From the NCBI RefSeq assembly GCF_003054445.1, contig NC_042509.1, forward strand, positions 682,001 to 746,000: DNA of 64,000 nucleotides, read 5' to 3'. This stretch comes from Pichia kudriavzevii. Its lineage: Eukaryota > Ascomycota > Pichiomycetes > Pichiales > Pichiaceae. Made by a program: the position numbers and the translations under genes. Below, in pieces: positions 37,805 to 47,684 of the stretch (its first letter is position 1; each line of letters opens with the position of its first letter). A model generated the notes under the pieces. The model was not told where the DNA came from and searched no databases. It saw only the letters and a list, made by a program, of their open reading frames with translations.

Positions 37805-38797
37805 ATAGTGATATTTGATACATTCAACCACACCTACAATACAGTTAAAGATGTTGCTGCATGTTTTGAATAGACACCAGTCGGGCAAAGTAGCTCATAC
37901 CTTCTTTGCGTGAAATAAATTACTGTTTATGACTTATCCGATAAGCTTGTTTCTCTTTTTTTCACTGATAGTTTTGTATGTTCCTGTTCTTGTATTGCAG
38001 AGAGTTTAACAAAGTAAAAAAAAATGTTCCAGCCAAAATCCCGAAACAAGCCTGGGGAATATTAACATAACAGAATTTCCAGCATTTCCTACTATATTGT
38101 ACTGTCAATTTTGTTAGATGATGAAACAATATCAGTGGAATAAAGCCAGAGACGATGCAAAATTGAAGGGTTCACAGACAAATAAAGAATTTAATTAGTT
38201 CAAATTCTTTAGTGTGACGCCTAAAAATCCTGTTTTGGTGTTCTGATGCTTTATCTAGACATTTTCGTGTTACACTAAAGTCTAGAGCTACAGCTATTTC
38301 AAAGCTAATATTGATTCTGCGATGTGACCTCGACAATCAACATCGAAAATTGGTTACTTATGAGCTACTATTTTAATTCAGAAAACAAAACAGATGGGAA
38401 GAAATCAAAATCATGTTATGGCGATCAATATTTGAAAGCTGGGAAAATGTTTGTTAAGGTTGCTTTTGCTATTTGAAATAAAATAGCGCCTGCAAAAATA
38501 GTGAAACGTTCAGCACCTTTTAGGAACGTTAGCCAGAAATCTTTTTGCACACGTATGATTACTAAAAGGAATGGTTATTTGTATTTGCTGCAACTGTTTT
38601 TTTAAGTCAAATTTAAACTATATATCGTTCATATAGAATTTCAAAAGTCTAAAATGTCATGAGAATAAATTAATATATCCGAGTACCAGCAACTCTATTT
38701 TTCTTTTTCTTTGAAACTTGTCTTTAAATTCTAAGCCTGCAGATTTTCTCTTTTTTTTTGTAAATATTGCCTTCAAACAAAGTGAATTTCAAGTATT
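37805..38797. other. Gene-free kilobase between convergent genes, with inverted repeats
   Basis: Convergent neighbours here usually lie 35-170 bases apart, yet about 990 bases separate these stop codons and no frame of useful length is present. A 9-base perfect inverted repeat (CTTTAGTGT at 38207-38215, ACACTAAAG at 38272-38280) encloses a second one (TCTAGAC at 38254-38260, GTCTAGA at 38280-38286) that overlaps it by one base. Another short stem lies at about 38468-38487 (GCTATT/AATAGC). T-runs (about 38698-38712 and 38749-38759) could end Pol III transcripts. I recognised no tRNA, snRNA, RNase P or SRP RNA. An unannotated non-coding RNA is possible. Confidence 0.45.
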
Positions 38798-40027
38798 CTA
38801 GTTTGCTTGAAGCTTAAGATCAAACTGGATAGGACCATCATAGCCGGGTGATATAGGAACCTGTTTAAATCGAGTGGGTTCTTTTTCGGCACTCCATTTG
38901 TTTTTTCCACCAAATGTGACCCATTTTTTGTCTTTATCGTATGCAAACTGCATAGGCGTGACATTTCTACCACAGACTAGATATCCCTCGTTACCTATCT
39001 TGCAGAATCCTTTTGAAGACTTGATATTATATCCCCCAAACTCGGCTTTTAAAAGGGTGAACCTAGCGCAAGTACCAGATGAATACCAGTTACCATTACT
39101 GATAAGACATCCGTTACTACTTTCCGGTTTGAGAACACCCCGTAAAATCTTGCCTGTTGGTTTAGGTCCATCAGGCTGGGTATGAGTTGGCTTTGGAGGT
39201 TCAAACCCTTTCTTTGGAATAAATTTTATTCCATCCTCGGGACATTGGGATCCCAATAACGCCGGTATTGGCTGATAATCGCCTGTGACAATTGACCCAC
39301 GTAGATGGTGGAAGTACCATACTTCTTGTAAAGCCTGGTATCTGTTACACTTAATGAAGACCGGCTGTCCAAATCTAGCGCTTAGTGTTTCCTCAATCTG
39401 TCTTTTGGAATAAGTTTGTTCCAATGACGGAACAATCCCATTTTCAGAAAGCCACTGGTAAGTAGGCAACTCTTCAAATAGCTCCACTGACTTCTGAAAA
39501 AAGTCAACAACATTCTGATTTGGTTTGGAGTCATCGCTATAGCATGAGCTCTTAATCGTACTCATGCAAGTTCCATGCTTATTAAATTCGTGTATCCATA
39601 GCGACTCATCGTTTCCGTTGAAATTCTTCCATACCTTGCTCATCTTCTCTAACAACCCATCTTGACCATGCTCAGTCAATATCTTTCTTACATTGCTGAT
39701 TTCCATAGAAGAGTCGCAAAACTGATCGTACTGGCCATCACACCTATCCGGCCATAATCCATGCAATGTAAACATATCATCTGGACCAACAGGTGGATAG
39801 TAGTCCCAGAACTGCGTTTGAAGAAGAACGCCACCAGGGTATTCAAAGCAGCAAGTATCTTCGATTTGAGTTTGATTGGTACAAGAAAATGGTAAATTCA
39901 ACGGACATTCTTTGATTTCAAATGGAACTGCCGGAGTAGTATCCATAAATGTCTCTAATTTGAATTGGCTTGGAATCACCCAAGCCTCAGATGCTACTAG
40001 AAATGCTAATAGCCTTAGTATGTTCAT
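38798..40027 (-). CDS. RNY1: Rny1, secreted/vacuolar RNase T2
   Basis: I start at the ATG at 40027 (MNILRLLAFLVASEAWVIPS), which gives a normal signal peptide; the frame extends 34 codons further without support. The 409-residue protein has both RNase T2 active-site blocks, FTLHGLWPDRCDG and WIHEFNKHGTCM, with their catalytic histidines, and paired cysteines. A Pro-rich linker and a C-terminal extension domain follow, as in Rny1 (434 in S. cerevisiae). The enzyme cuts RNA in the vacuole or outside the cell and, in yeast, cleaves tRNA under oxidative stress. Confidence 0.95.
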   Translation of the reverse strand: MNILRLLAFLVASEAWVIPSQFKLETFMDTTPAVPFEIKECPLNLPFSCTNQTQIEDTCCFEYPGGVLLQTQFWDYYPPVGPDDMFTLHGLWPDRCDGQYDQFCDSSMEISNVRKILTEHGQDGLLEKMSKVWKNFNGNDESLWIHEFNKHGTCMSTIKSSCYSDDSKPNQNVVDFFQKSVELFEELPTYQWLSENGIVPSLEQTYSKRQIEETLSARFGQPVFIKCNRYQALQEVWYFHHLRGSIVTGDYQPIPALLGSQCPEDGIKFIPKKGFEPPKPTHTQPDGPKPTGKILRGVLKPESSNGCLISNGNWYSSGTCARFTLLKAEFGGYNIKSSKGFCKIGNEGYLVCGRNVTPMQFAYDKDKKWVTFGGKNKWSAEKEPTRFKQVPISPGYDGPIQFDLKLQAN

Positions 40028-40272
40028 GGTGAGTCTTTGTTTTTCAAGTTGGGTTTTGGCAAGAAAAAAATAGCTCAGAAAAAGAAAAAGACAAGGGGAG
40101 ATATAATACAAGAGACAACAATGACCCATGTGGTACTGGAATGCATATCAAACCTTTATCAGCGCGCGTTACTATTGGAACGATAAGTGCTATTACAGAC
40201 AGCGTAGAATTGAGATTAACTTTATAAAAGTAGAGTTTAATATGTATAGGTTATTCTGACCAAGTCGTAGGT

Positions 40273-42360
40273 CTAATCATCATCCTGGGAAGCATCAGAC
40301 ATTTCGATATCTTTGTCGGAATCGAATGCCGTTTTCATATTTTTGGAGTTCTTGCCATCTTCTTCCATGGATTCTCTGAGAAGCTTTAATTTTTCTTCCT
40401 TGACTAACCTTTGTGTAGCAACGTATGCTCCTAAAGGTGTTTTATCCCAGCTGATTTCTTGTAAAAACTTACTTACTGCAACCTTGTTTTTAGGTCCATA
40501 TTCAATGGTTGCTCTGTGTTTTTCAATGTATTTTGCATTAGCAGTGAGCTTATCAATTAACGTAGTCAATTGTCTATTGAATTTTACATTATGTTTTGCG
40601 GCACTGTTCTTCTTGATGAACCTTCTCAAGAAGATCAACGGTGGTGTAGTTAGTTCAGGGAAGGCAACGGACTTAGCGTACAAGACAAAGTATTCACCTA
40701 AAAGTTCCACTAATTCTTCACAAACGCCATCAACAAAGACTCTAGTGTTCAGGTATTGCTTGTTGACCTTAATATTACATTCAAAATCAACAGCTGGGAG
40801 GTTTTCACGTTTTGGACCTCTAGAGAACATGCTGGAATGTAATACTTCACTCAATAATGGGAATAGTGGAATGTAGACGCCAGTATGTTGCGATAGTCTA
40901 ATCAACGATCTGACTAGATAAAATCTCAATGGGAAAAATTGTGCAGTTGGAATAAGTTTGATTGTACCAATCGTAACTTGAACCAATGGATAGATCAATT
41001 GCTTCAGCGGGTTCTCCTTCTCTTCTAAAGTCGATTGCACCGAAATAACTCTGGACCAAAAATCAAGACCATGCGTGAATTTCCAGTTGTAAATGGCCTT
41101 ATAACTGTCTTTTGTTGGATTATTAACACTACCTCTTAAATGAAGTGCCAGTTGTCTGATAAATTCAAAACCAACCTGATACCCCAAAGTTGGGTTCAGG
41201 CTATATAATTCAGCTGCAGAATTCTTCTGGAAGTTAAGTAAAGGAACAGTATGAGCATTGGTTTTACCACAATTCTTCAAGAAGTAAGAATATGTAGCTC
41301 TTAGAACAATTTCTAGAACAGATTTTGGATACTCTTTACAGGCATTGTTCATCCACGCAAAGGCAGAGATTTGGGTCTCAAGAGATGACGAAGAACTCCA
41401 TATATCAACAATAGAATTTACGATAGCTTTGAGTAATTTTCTGAATGAAATTAAGTATGGAAGCAGTTCTTGGACTGACTGCAAAACTAGGGCACATGTT
41501 TCTGTATTAGAGGCATCACTAAGTAAAGTCAATAGAGATGGTATATGAACTTTAATAATTGAAGAAACCTGCGCTATTTTCTTTTTGTTACCGGAGATAT
41601 TTCTAATACCATTGGAGGAAACCTTAAATGGCGTGTATTTTTGAACTGCTAGAGGGAAATCTTGCAAGACAACAAACATTAAGTTTTTAAAAACTTTTTC
41701 GTCAGTAACAGCATATTTATGCTCATCTCTGGAGTCTGGCTTGATAGCTGCCTTGTAAGCAATGACAACATTTTTTAAAGTCTTGATGGAAGGAGTATCA
41801 GACTTGAGATCTTCTTGCCATTTCTTCACTAGCTTGGTGTCCACAACAATCGCTTTTCTCGCTTCCACACTCTCACTAGCTTGTTTACTAGCTGATGCTT
41901 CTGCATCTTGATTTTCATCTTCGTCTCCTTCCTCATCATCATCTTCCTCATCACTGATGGCATCTAGTGGATTCACTGCTTTGAATTCTAATAGATCTTT
42001 GTCGTTATCCTTTAAATACTTGTAAAATTCAGGATCTTCCTTGGCCAATGCATCCATGTCCAAATCTTTATCTTCTTCTTCACCCGAAGATTCCTCCTCT
42101 GATTCTTCTGCTACAGCTGCTTTCTTTTTCATTTCAGGAATTTTCTCCTCTTTATCAAAGAATTCTTCAACATTGACATCGTCGAAAACTTCTGCATTCT
42201 TTTGGTTCTTGTCAACTGGTACCGATGGTGTTGATCCTTTCTTACCACCTTTTCTTTGTGCAATCTTCTTATTATGGTCTTGCACCCTTTTCCTCTCCTT
42301 AATGGTATGCTTCAAATGCTTAGCTTGGAACTTTTTGGTCGACTTTCCTACTTTAGCCAT
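40273..42360 (-). CDS. NOC2: Noc2, 60S pre-ribosome assembly factor
   Basis: The 695-residue protein starts with a Lys-rich nuclear segment (KSTKKFQAKHLKHTIKERKRVQDHNKK), then acidic stretches (about 80-160), then the long helical NOC2 domain (for example FPLRFYLVRSLIRLSQHTGVYIPLFPLL). It ends in a short acidic tail. Noc2 pairs first with Noc1 in the nucleolus and then with Noc3 to move pre-60S particles forward. Length matches S. cerevisiae (710). There it adjoins RET1, which lies 1.6 kb further on here, with the MEI5-type gene between. Confidence 0.95.
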   Translation of the reverse strand: MAKVGKSTKKFQAKHLKHTIKERKRVQDHNKKIAQRKGGKKGSTPSVPVDKNQKNAEVFDDVNVEEFFDKEEKIPEMKKKAAVAEESEEESSGEEEDKDLDMDALAKEDPEFYKYLKDNDKDLLEFKAVNPLDAISDEEDDDEEGDEDENQDAEASASKQASESVEARKAIVVDTKLVKKWQEDLKSDTPSIKTLKNVVIAYKAAIKPDSRDEHKYAVTDEKVFKNLMFVVLQDFPLAVQKYTPFKVSSNGIRNISGNKKKIAQVSSIIKVHIPSLLTLLSDASNTETCALVLQSVQELLPYLISFRKLLKAIVNSIVDIWSSSSSLETQISAFAWMNNACKEYPKSVLEIVLRATYSYFLKNCGKTNAHTVPLLNFQKNSAAELYSLNPTLGYQVGFEFIRQLALHLRGSVNNPTKDSYKAIYNWKFTHGLDFWSRVISVQSTLEEKENPLKQLIYPLVQVTIGTIKLIPTAQFFPLRFYLVRSLIRLSQHTGVYIPLFPLLSEVLHSSMFSRGPKRENLPAVDFECNIKVNKQYLNTRVFVDGVCEELVELLGEYFVLYAKSVAFPELTTPPLIFLRRFIKKNSAAKHNVKFNRQLTTLIDKLTANAKYIEKHRATIEYGPKNKVAVSKFLQEISWDKTPLGAYVATQRLVKEEKLKLLRESMEEDGKNSKNMKTAFDSDKDIEMSDASQDDD

Positions 42361-42661
42361 TTTGTGTGTCTGTAGTTCAACGGTTAACGAAAGAACACAA
42401 TATCAACTTAGATGTCACTTTAACTATTTTCAACTTTTGAAAAAATAATTTCACAAAAAAGAAAGATAAAAAATTTCATGAAAAATTTCAGAAAATTAAT
42501 TTTTAACAAATATTTTTTTTTCAAACGTCGCGTCGATATTATCCATTTAGTTTCGTTCTAAGCTATTTCCAATTGTGAAAGTACACGTCCTGTATTGTCA
42601 GTACTAGGCTTTTCTTCTCAAGAACATTGAGTTACTGCTAGAACATCATCAACACAGACTG
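42361..42661. promoter_or_regulatory. Divergent promoter region between NOC2 and the MEI5-type gene
   Basis: An AT-rich stretch of 301 bases with several A/T tracts (42441-42521), followed by CGTCGCGTCG (42526-42535). No gene, and no meiotic URS1 core (GCCGCC), is visible in front of the MEI5-type gene. Confidence 0.4.
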
Positions 42662-43777
42662 ATGCCGACTCATGATTTATCAGACACCTGCTGTGGTGGG
42701 TCAAATGAAAAGACAAAGGAGCCACTTTCGCCTTCAAGAACCACAGTATCAGAACATGAAAGTTCATATGCGGCTCAGCAAGAACTATATGGTGAAATCA
42801 GATCAGCACCAACAAAGCATACAGTCGACACACAGCTACCAAAGATAAGCGAGAAGTTGGTATTCCCTAAACAGAGGAAGCGTCCCAATTCCATGGATAC
42901 TATCAGGACGCCTAAATACAGTCCGAAGCTGAAGAGGCCTTCAACATGTGGCAAGGAGGGCGTTCGAAATTTCTCAACTCCTACACCACTCAAAGTCAAA
43001 TTGATAGATACCCAAATTCCACTTTTATCGCCAAATGCAGAGTCTGGCCATGATGAACATACAGATGTAAACACTTCGTTGGACTCTGTCAATTTGTCGT
43101 TTGATTCAAGTTTGGACACTCCTACTGTAAACCGTAATAGAGTCACTTCACCACTTTCTGTGCGCAGTTTCTCAACTCCATTGCTGGATCTAAGAAGTAA
43201 CGATGAAAAGAAAACCCAAGTTCAGATCAAACTGAACCAGATATCGGCCAAGGAAAACCTCGAAGAGAAGGAGAGACAGTTGCGACGAGACATACTTAAA
43301 TATCAAAATGAGGTGAACACCATGAAGCAAGTTAAAAAGTATAGAGCTTCACAAGAATCTGATAAACTCGAAGACTTGATTGTCAAATGGAGAGATATTG
43401 CGGAACGTGCATCTAACTACATGCTAAATGAAGCCAAGCTGAAAATTGACAGAATGGGTGGAGTCGATGAATTCAGAAAGAGACAAAAAAAATCAAAACT
43501 CAGAAAAATGAAATTTGAATTTGATGAAAACTTGCTCTATAGGATCGAAGAATATATGGAATCAGAAGAGTATAAAAATTTGGATACGTATGATCAAGAG
43601 GAAATAAAGTCGAAAAGAAGAGAAATGCAAGCAATGAGTGAAAAACTTGAACGTGGAGAAATACCCTTGGGCGATGAAGATCAGGAAAGTGAGGATGATA
43701 ACGAAAGCAATGAGTTTACGATGAAAGATCTTTACAAGCAACTAAAACTTGACTACAGATTAGTCTATGGAAAGTGA
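42662..43777 (+). CDS. MEI5: Mei5/Sfr1-type recombination mediator subunit
   Basis: The 371-residue protein has a disordered Ser/Thr/Pro-rich first half and a coiled coil (LEEKERQLRRDILKYQNEVNTMKQVKKY). Then comes the family block LEDLIVKWRDIAERASNYMLNEA followed by KIDRMGGVDEFRKRQKK, typical of Mei5/Sfr1. The C-terminus is helical and acidic. Mei5 forms a complex with Sae3 (Sfr1 with Swi5) that loads Dmc1 or Rad51 on single-stranded DNA. In S. cerevisiae MEI5 lies between VPS30 and TFB2, and both are in this window, which supports the call. Family confidence is good; whether it is meiosis-specific here is unknown. Confidence 0.78.
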   Translation: MPTHDLSDTCCGGSNEKTKEPLSPSRTTVSEHESSYAAQQELYGEIRSAPTKHTVDTQLPKISEKLVFPKQRKRPNSMDTIRTPKYSPKLKRPSTCGKEGVRNFSTPTPLKVKLIDTQIPLLSPNAESGHDEHTDVNTSLDSVNLSFDSSLDTPTVNRNRVTSPLSVRSFSTPLLDLRSNDEKKTQVQIKLNQISAKENLEEKERQLRRDILKYQNEVNTMKQVKKYRASQESDKLEDLIVKWRDIAERASNYMLNEAKLKIDRMGGVDEFRKRQKKSKLRKMKFEFDENLLYRIEEYMESEEYKNLDTYDQEEIKSKRREMQAMSEKLERGEIPLGDEDQESEDDNESNEFTMKDLYKQLKLDYRLVYGK

Positions 43778-43831
43778 AAATACAAGCTGCTAACATTGTA
43801 TTGCATATTGCGCATTATTTTTTTCTTCCGT

Positions 43832-43833
<2 letters not shown>

Positions 43834-43870
<37 letters not shown>
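43834..43870. repeat. (TA)n microsatellite between MEI5-type gene and RET1
   Basis: About 18 uninterrupted TA units, then a degenerate tail of similar composition (CATATATACGTACATATA). It lies in the shared 3' region of two convergent genes and may fold as a hairpin in either transcript. Length is probably variable. Confidence 0.95.
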
Positions 43871-43876
<6 letters not shown>

Positions 43877-43941
43877 TACGTACATATATATGTATATACT
43901 CATGAGGAAATTACTTACATATATTTTAATTTGTTATATTG

Positions 43942-46900
43942 CTAAAAGACATCACCTAATTTCAAACGTGGTGCAATATTCATCGAAATCAGTTCTTGGA
44001 ATAACAACTTAGCTGCATACGGTATTGTCATTTTAATAATATTTTCACTTGTTTTACAGGTTGGACACCAACCATTATAGCCCATTAAACCACATGAGTT
44101 ACAAACATCAACGTCAAAGGCATCTGAACTCAGCATCAATCTCTCTAGCAACAATTGTGATGCTCCGTAGGCAATAACACAATCTCTTTCCATCTCTCCC
44201 AATCTTAAACCACCATCTCTAGACCTACCTTCAGTCGGCTGTCTAGTGAGAACGGCTCTAGGACCTCGTGCTCTAGCATGCATTTTATCCAAAACCATAT
44301 GCTTTAATTTTTGGTAATAAATAGGACCAAAGAAAATGTAAGCCTGTAAACATTCACCTGTAATACCACTATAGAGCATGTCCTTACCGGAATAATTGAA
44401 GCCTTTATCAACTAGAATCTTTGACATATCTTCTAACTTAGAACCACCAAAACATGTACCATACTGTAACGAACCATCTAGAACACCAGCTTTTCCCGAA
44501 ACTAATTCAAGCATTTTACCCACAGTCATACGAGATGGGAAACCATGGGGGTTCATAATAATATCCGGGCATACACCTTGATCATTAAATGGCATATCTT
44601 CCTGTTGAACAATGATACCGCAGACACCCTTCTGACCATGTCTAGATGAAAATTTATCACCCAATTCTGGACGACGAGTTTGTCTTAGCAAAACTTTAAT
44701 CAATGCCTGATCATTATCACTGACAGACATCATGACCTGATCAATATACGAAGGCTCTGGAGCTCGGTAAGTCATTGGCTGATCTCTATGAGTTTGCTGG
44801 GGCTGTTGTTGCTGTTGTTGCGGACCACCTAATACTGATTCAGATGCATTTGTTGGGACACATTTATTGACGTAAATTTGTCCACTTTGGATCCTCATAC
44901 CGACTTCACCCAATCCATCTGGACCTAGTGGGGTATGTTGCCAAATTGGTTCGCCGTCTTCATTGACACGCATACCCGCCAAGATATCTTTTGACTGATT
45001 TGGATATCTTTTCAAAATTGCAGTATTTTTCCTGAAAACTTGGCATCTACCAAAACCTCTATCAATTGACGATTTATTTAGAACTAACGCATCTTCAATA
45101 TCATAACCCGAATAAGACATAACTGCAACAGTGGCATTTTGGCCTGCAGGTAACTTATCATATTGAATAAGCTCAATGGTTTTTGATTTCACCATCGGCT
45201 GCTGTGGATAACACATTGTGTACAACAACGTATCAATTCTTCTAAATTGGTTATAAGCAATTGCACCAATTGCTTGTTTACCCATGGCACATTGATAGGT
45301 ATTTCTTGGAGATTGGTTGTGATGAGGGTATGGAATTAAACCTGCGACAGCCCCCAAAACAGTGAACGGTTCGATTTCCAAATGTGTTGTTGCCATTATG
45401 ATGTCATTTTCATAGAGGGCAATCAAAGAATCATTCTCCTCATTAACGTCTAAGTATTCAACTAGTCCATTAACTAGGAAATCATCAAATTCCCAATCGC
45501 CGTTTTTCAATTTACGCAGATGATCTTCCTTAACTTTCGATTCACCATTTTCAACAATGATCAATGGTCTACAAATACGACCACCATCAGCAGCAATATG
45601 AACAGCGTTTTGATGAACATTGGTGTAGATTGAAACAAAAGCTGAAACTTTACCCGTCCGCCTCAAAAATCTAAAAGTTTTGACAAACTTGTTCGGGAAT
45701 CTGGTAGTAGCAATCAATGTACCATTAAGATAAACACCAAATGTACCGTTCCTGTGCAATGTCGAGGAATCAGCAATATTGATATTTTCTGCACCTAAGA
45801 TATAACATAATTTTCTAATTGGAGTTTCTTCATCGTCAGTTGTAATATGTGTCATTAAAGCTAAGTTTTTAACTAAACCACACGCCTCACCCTCAGGGGT
45901 ATCAGAAGTACAGAGCATACCAAATTGAGATGGTTGTAAAGCTCTTGGACCCGAAACTTTTCTTGATTTTTCAAATTGGGAGGAGATTCTGGTCATCATA
46001 CCCAAAGCAGAAATATATGATAGTCTTGACAAAACATGCGTAACACCTGCCCTTTCCATCTTAAATCTCTTCAAAGACCAATTACCTGTTGATATAGCTC
46101 TATTCAAACCGGTGGTGATGTTGTTAGAATGAATATTGATGTGTAACAAAGCATCAAATTCAGAAGCTCTACTAGGTTTTTTCAATATTTTATCCAAGTT
46201 CATTTTAAAATCATTATTGAATTTCTTGAATAAATCTTCAAATAATAGAGACATCAATTGACCCGCCAATTCTAGACGTTTATTACCAACATAATCTCTG
46301 TCATCCACTAGTTTTGGATTATGCATAGTCATGACGACTCTTCTAGTCATAATTGCAATATATAAAGCCTTTTCTCTGAAATCTAAATTTTCTACAGACA
46401 AATGAGCAATTAGAGTCGAAGCAATTGCCTCAATACCTTCCTGTAAGACCGACAACTTTGGAGCATTTAATCTTCTAATGGTCTTGACCTTTCTACCTAT
46501 ATACTCCAAAGCTTCTCTTTGGGTGTAGACACCCAACTTAGAAGCCTCTTCAAAATTGATTGCAAAAATGTCCTGGTAAACCGAATCATCACCACAGACA
46601 AGCTGTAAAATTTCTAAATCGGAAACAATACCTGCGGCCTTCAAAACAATAACAATTGGAACTTCCTCGCTAATGGAATTATGCTTTAGATAGATCTTAT
46701 CATTTTTGGTGACAACATAGGTTTTAGATTTTCTTTCGTGTGTGGAAGAGGTGACTGAGGCCTGAACAATACTTTTCTTATCATCAGCTTCAACAATAAT
46801 TCTATTTTTACTCAATTGTTCCTGGACTAAAATAACTTTTTCAGTACCATTAACAATAAAATACCCACCTGGATCAAGCGGACATTCATTTAGATATGCC

Positions 46901-47409
46901 ATTTCATTCTCAGTTCTACCATTCAAAACACATTTATTTGATCGTAACATAATTGGCATTCTACCAATTTCCAAATCTCTATGTATAATAATTTTTCTTC
47001 CTCTAGTATATTCAACATCGACATATATAGGTGCACCATAAGTCATATCCCTCAACCTACATTCATGAGGTGGAAATTGAACTTCTATTTGTTTTGGATC
47101 AGCCTTACTCTTATAACCGACCCTAATATCCAAATACTTTAAGTAAAAATCTGGGTCGACGTCACTCAGGACCTTTTCGTTTGCCCTGATGATCTTCTTC
47201 AAATCAACATCAACAAAATAGTTATAAGAGTCCAAATGTTGTTTAACCAAACCTTTAACTTTCAAAAACGCAGGTAGTAGATTCCATTTATCTTCAGCTG
47301 TATTGATCGGATCGGTTAAAGATTTCCCCTTATACATAGGTTCTAGGAGCTCGTCAAAGGCATCATTATCAATACCTTCTTCACGCTCTCTTTTCACTGA
47401 TATTGTCAT
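43942..47409 (-). CDS. RET1: Ret1/Rpc128, second-largest subunit of RNA polymerase III
   Basis: The first ATG is at 47409 ([12 protein letters not shown]); the 18 codons above it lack an ATG. The 1155-residue protein matches C128 (1149 in S. cerevisiae) throughout: [14 protein letters not shown]-like start, [18 protein letters not shown], the lobe and fork, [32 protein letters not shown], the hybrid-binding [15 protein letters not shown] and the C-terminal zinc clamp [16 protein letters not shown]. Pol II Rpb2 has SQWGML at the fork, so Pol III is clear. A glutamine-rich insertion (about 44797-44822) sits in a loop before [19 protein letters not shown]. It is divergent from TFB2. Confidence 0.97.
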   Translation of the reverse strand: MTISVKREREEGIDNDAFDELLEPMYKGKSLTDPINTAEDKWNLLPAFLKVKGLVKQHLDSYNYFVDVDLKKIIRANEKVLSDVDPDFYLKYLDIRVGYKSKADPKQIEVQFPPHECRLRDMTYGAPIYVDVEYTRGRKIIIHRDLEIGRMPIMLRSNKCVLNGRTENEMAYLNECPLDPGGYFIVNGTEKVILVQEQLSKNRIIVEADDKKSIVQASVTSSTHERKSKTYVVTKNDKIYLKHNSISEEVPIVIVLKAAGIVSDLEILQLVCGDDSVYQDIFAINFEEASKLGVYTQREALEYIGRKVKTIRRLNAPKLSVLQEGIEAIASTLIAHLSVENLDFREKALYIAIMTRRVVMTMHNPKLVDDRDYVGNKRLELAGQLMSLLFEDLFKKFNNDFKMNLDKILKKPSRASEFDALLHINIHSNNITTGLNRAISTGNWSLKRFKMERAGVTHVLSRLSYISALGMMTRISSQFEKSRKVSGPRALQPSQFGMLCTSDTPEGEACGLVKNLALMTHITTDDEETPIRKLCYILGAENINIADSSTLHRNGTFGVYLNGTLIATTRFPNKFVKTFRFLRRTGKVSAFVSIYTNVHQNAVHIAADGGRICRPLIIVENGESKVKEDHLRKLKNGDWEFDDFLVNGLVEYLDVNEENDSLIALYENDIIMATTHLEIEPFTVLGAVAGLIPYPHHNQSPRNTYQCAMGKQAIGAIAYNQFRRIDTLLYTMCYPQQPMVKSKTIELIQYDKLPAGQNATVAVMSYSGYDIEDALVLNKSSIDRGFGRCQVFRKNTAILKRYPNQSKDILAGMRVNEDGEPIWQHTPLGPDGLGEVGMRIQSGQIYVNKCVPTNASESVLGGPQQQQQQPQQTHRDQPMTYRAPEPSYIDQVMMSVSDNDQALIKVLLRQTRRPELGDKFSSRHGQKGVCGIIVQQEDMPFNDQGVCPDIIMNPHGFPSRMTVGKMLELVSGKAGVLDGSLQYGTCFGGSKLEDMSKILVDKGFNYSGKDMLYSGITGECLQAYIFFGPIYYQKLKHMVLDKMHARARGPRAVLTRQPTEGRSRDGGLRLGEMERDCVIAYGASQLLLERLMLSSDAFDVDVCNSCGLMGYNGWCPTCKTSENIIKMTIPYAAKLLFQELISMNIAPRLKLGDVF

Positions 47410-47684
47410 CTCGAAGGACGGATGATGCTTACCCTTTGGGGTATAATGTTTATGTTGATTCACTCAAGATATTTTTTTTGTCAGCAAGACATGAAAAAAA
47501 AATTAGCATTCAGGAAAATTTACAAAAAATTGCAAGACCTCACTACACTGTATATTTTTCAAGTACTGTAAGATCGAGAAACCGAAAACAAGCTATTTCG
47601 TGAGATGAAGACGATGTAATATTGGCTTAAATAACAAGTGGGTGTGCGTTATATAGGCTGTTATACGCTCCTATTGTTGGTATA

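Noticed and set aside
38117-38247. GATGATGA and a later CTGA considered as a C/D snoRNA
   Set aside because: The flanking bases cannot pair as a terminal stem, and no clear internal C'/D' boxes are visible; kept only as part of the general non-coding RNA suggestion.
39195-39210. GGTTCAAACCC, a tRNA B-box-like sequence
   Set aside because: It lies inside the RNY1 coding sequence, and no A-box or cloverleaf surrounds it. A similar word in IES6 (about 53115) was rejected for the same reason.
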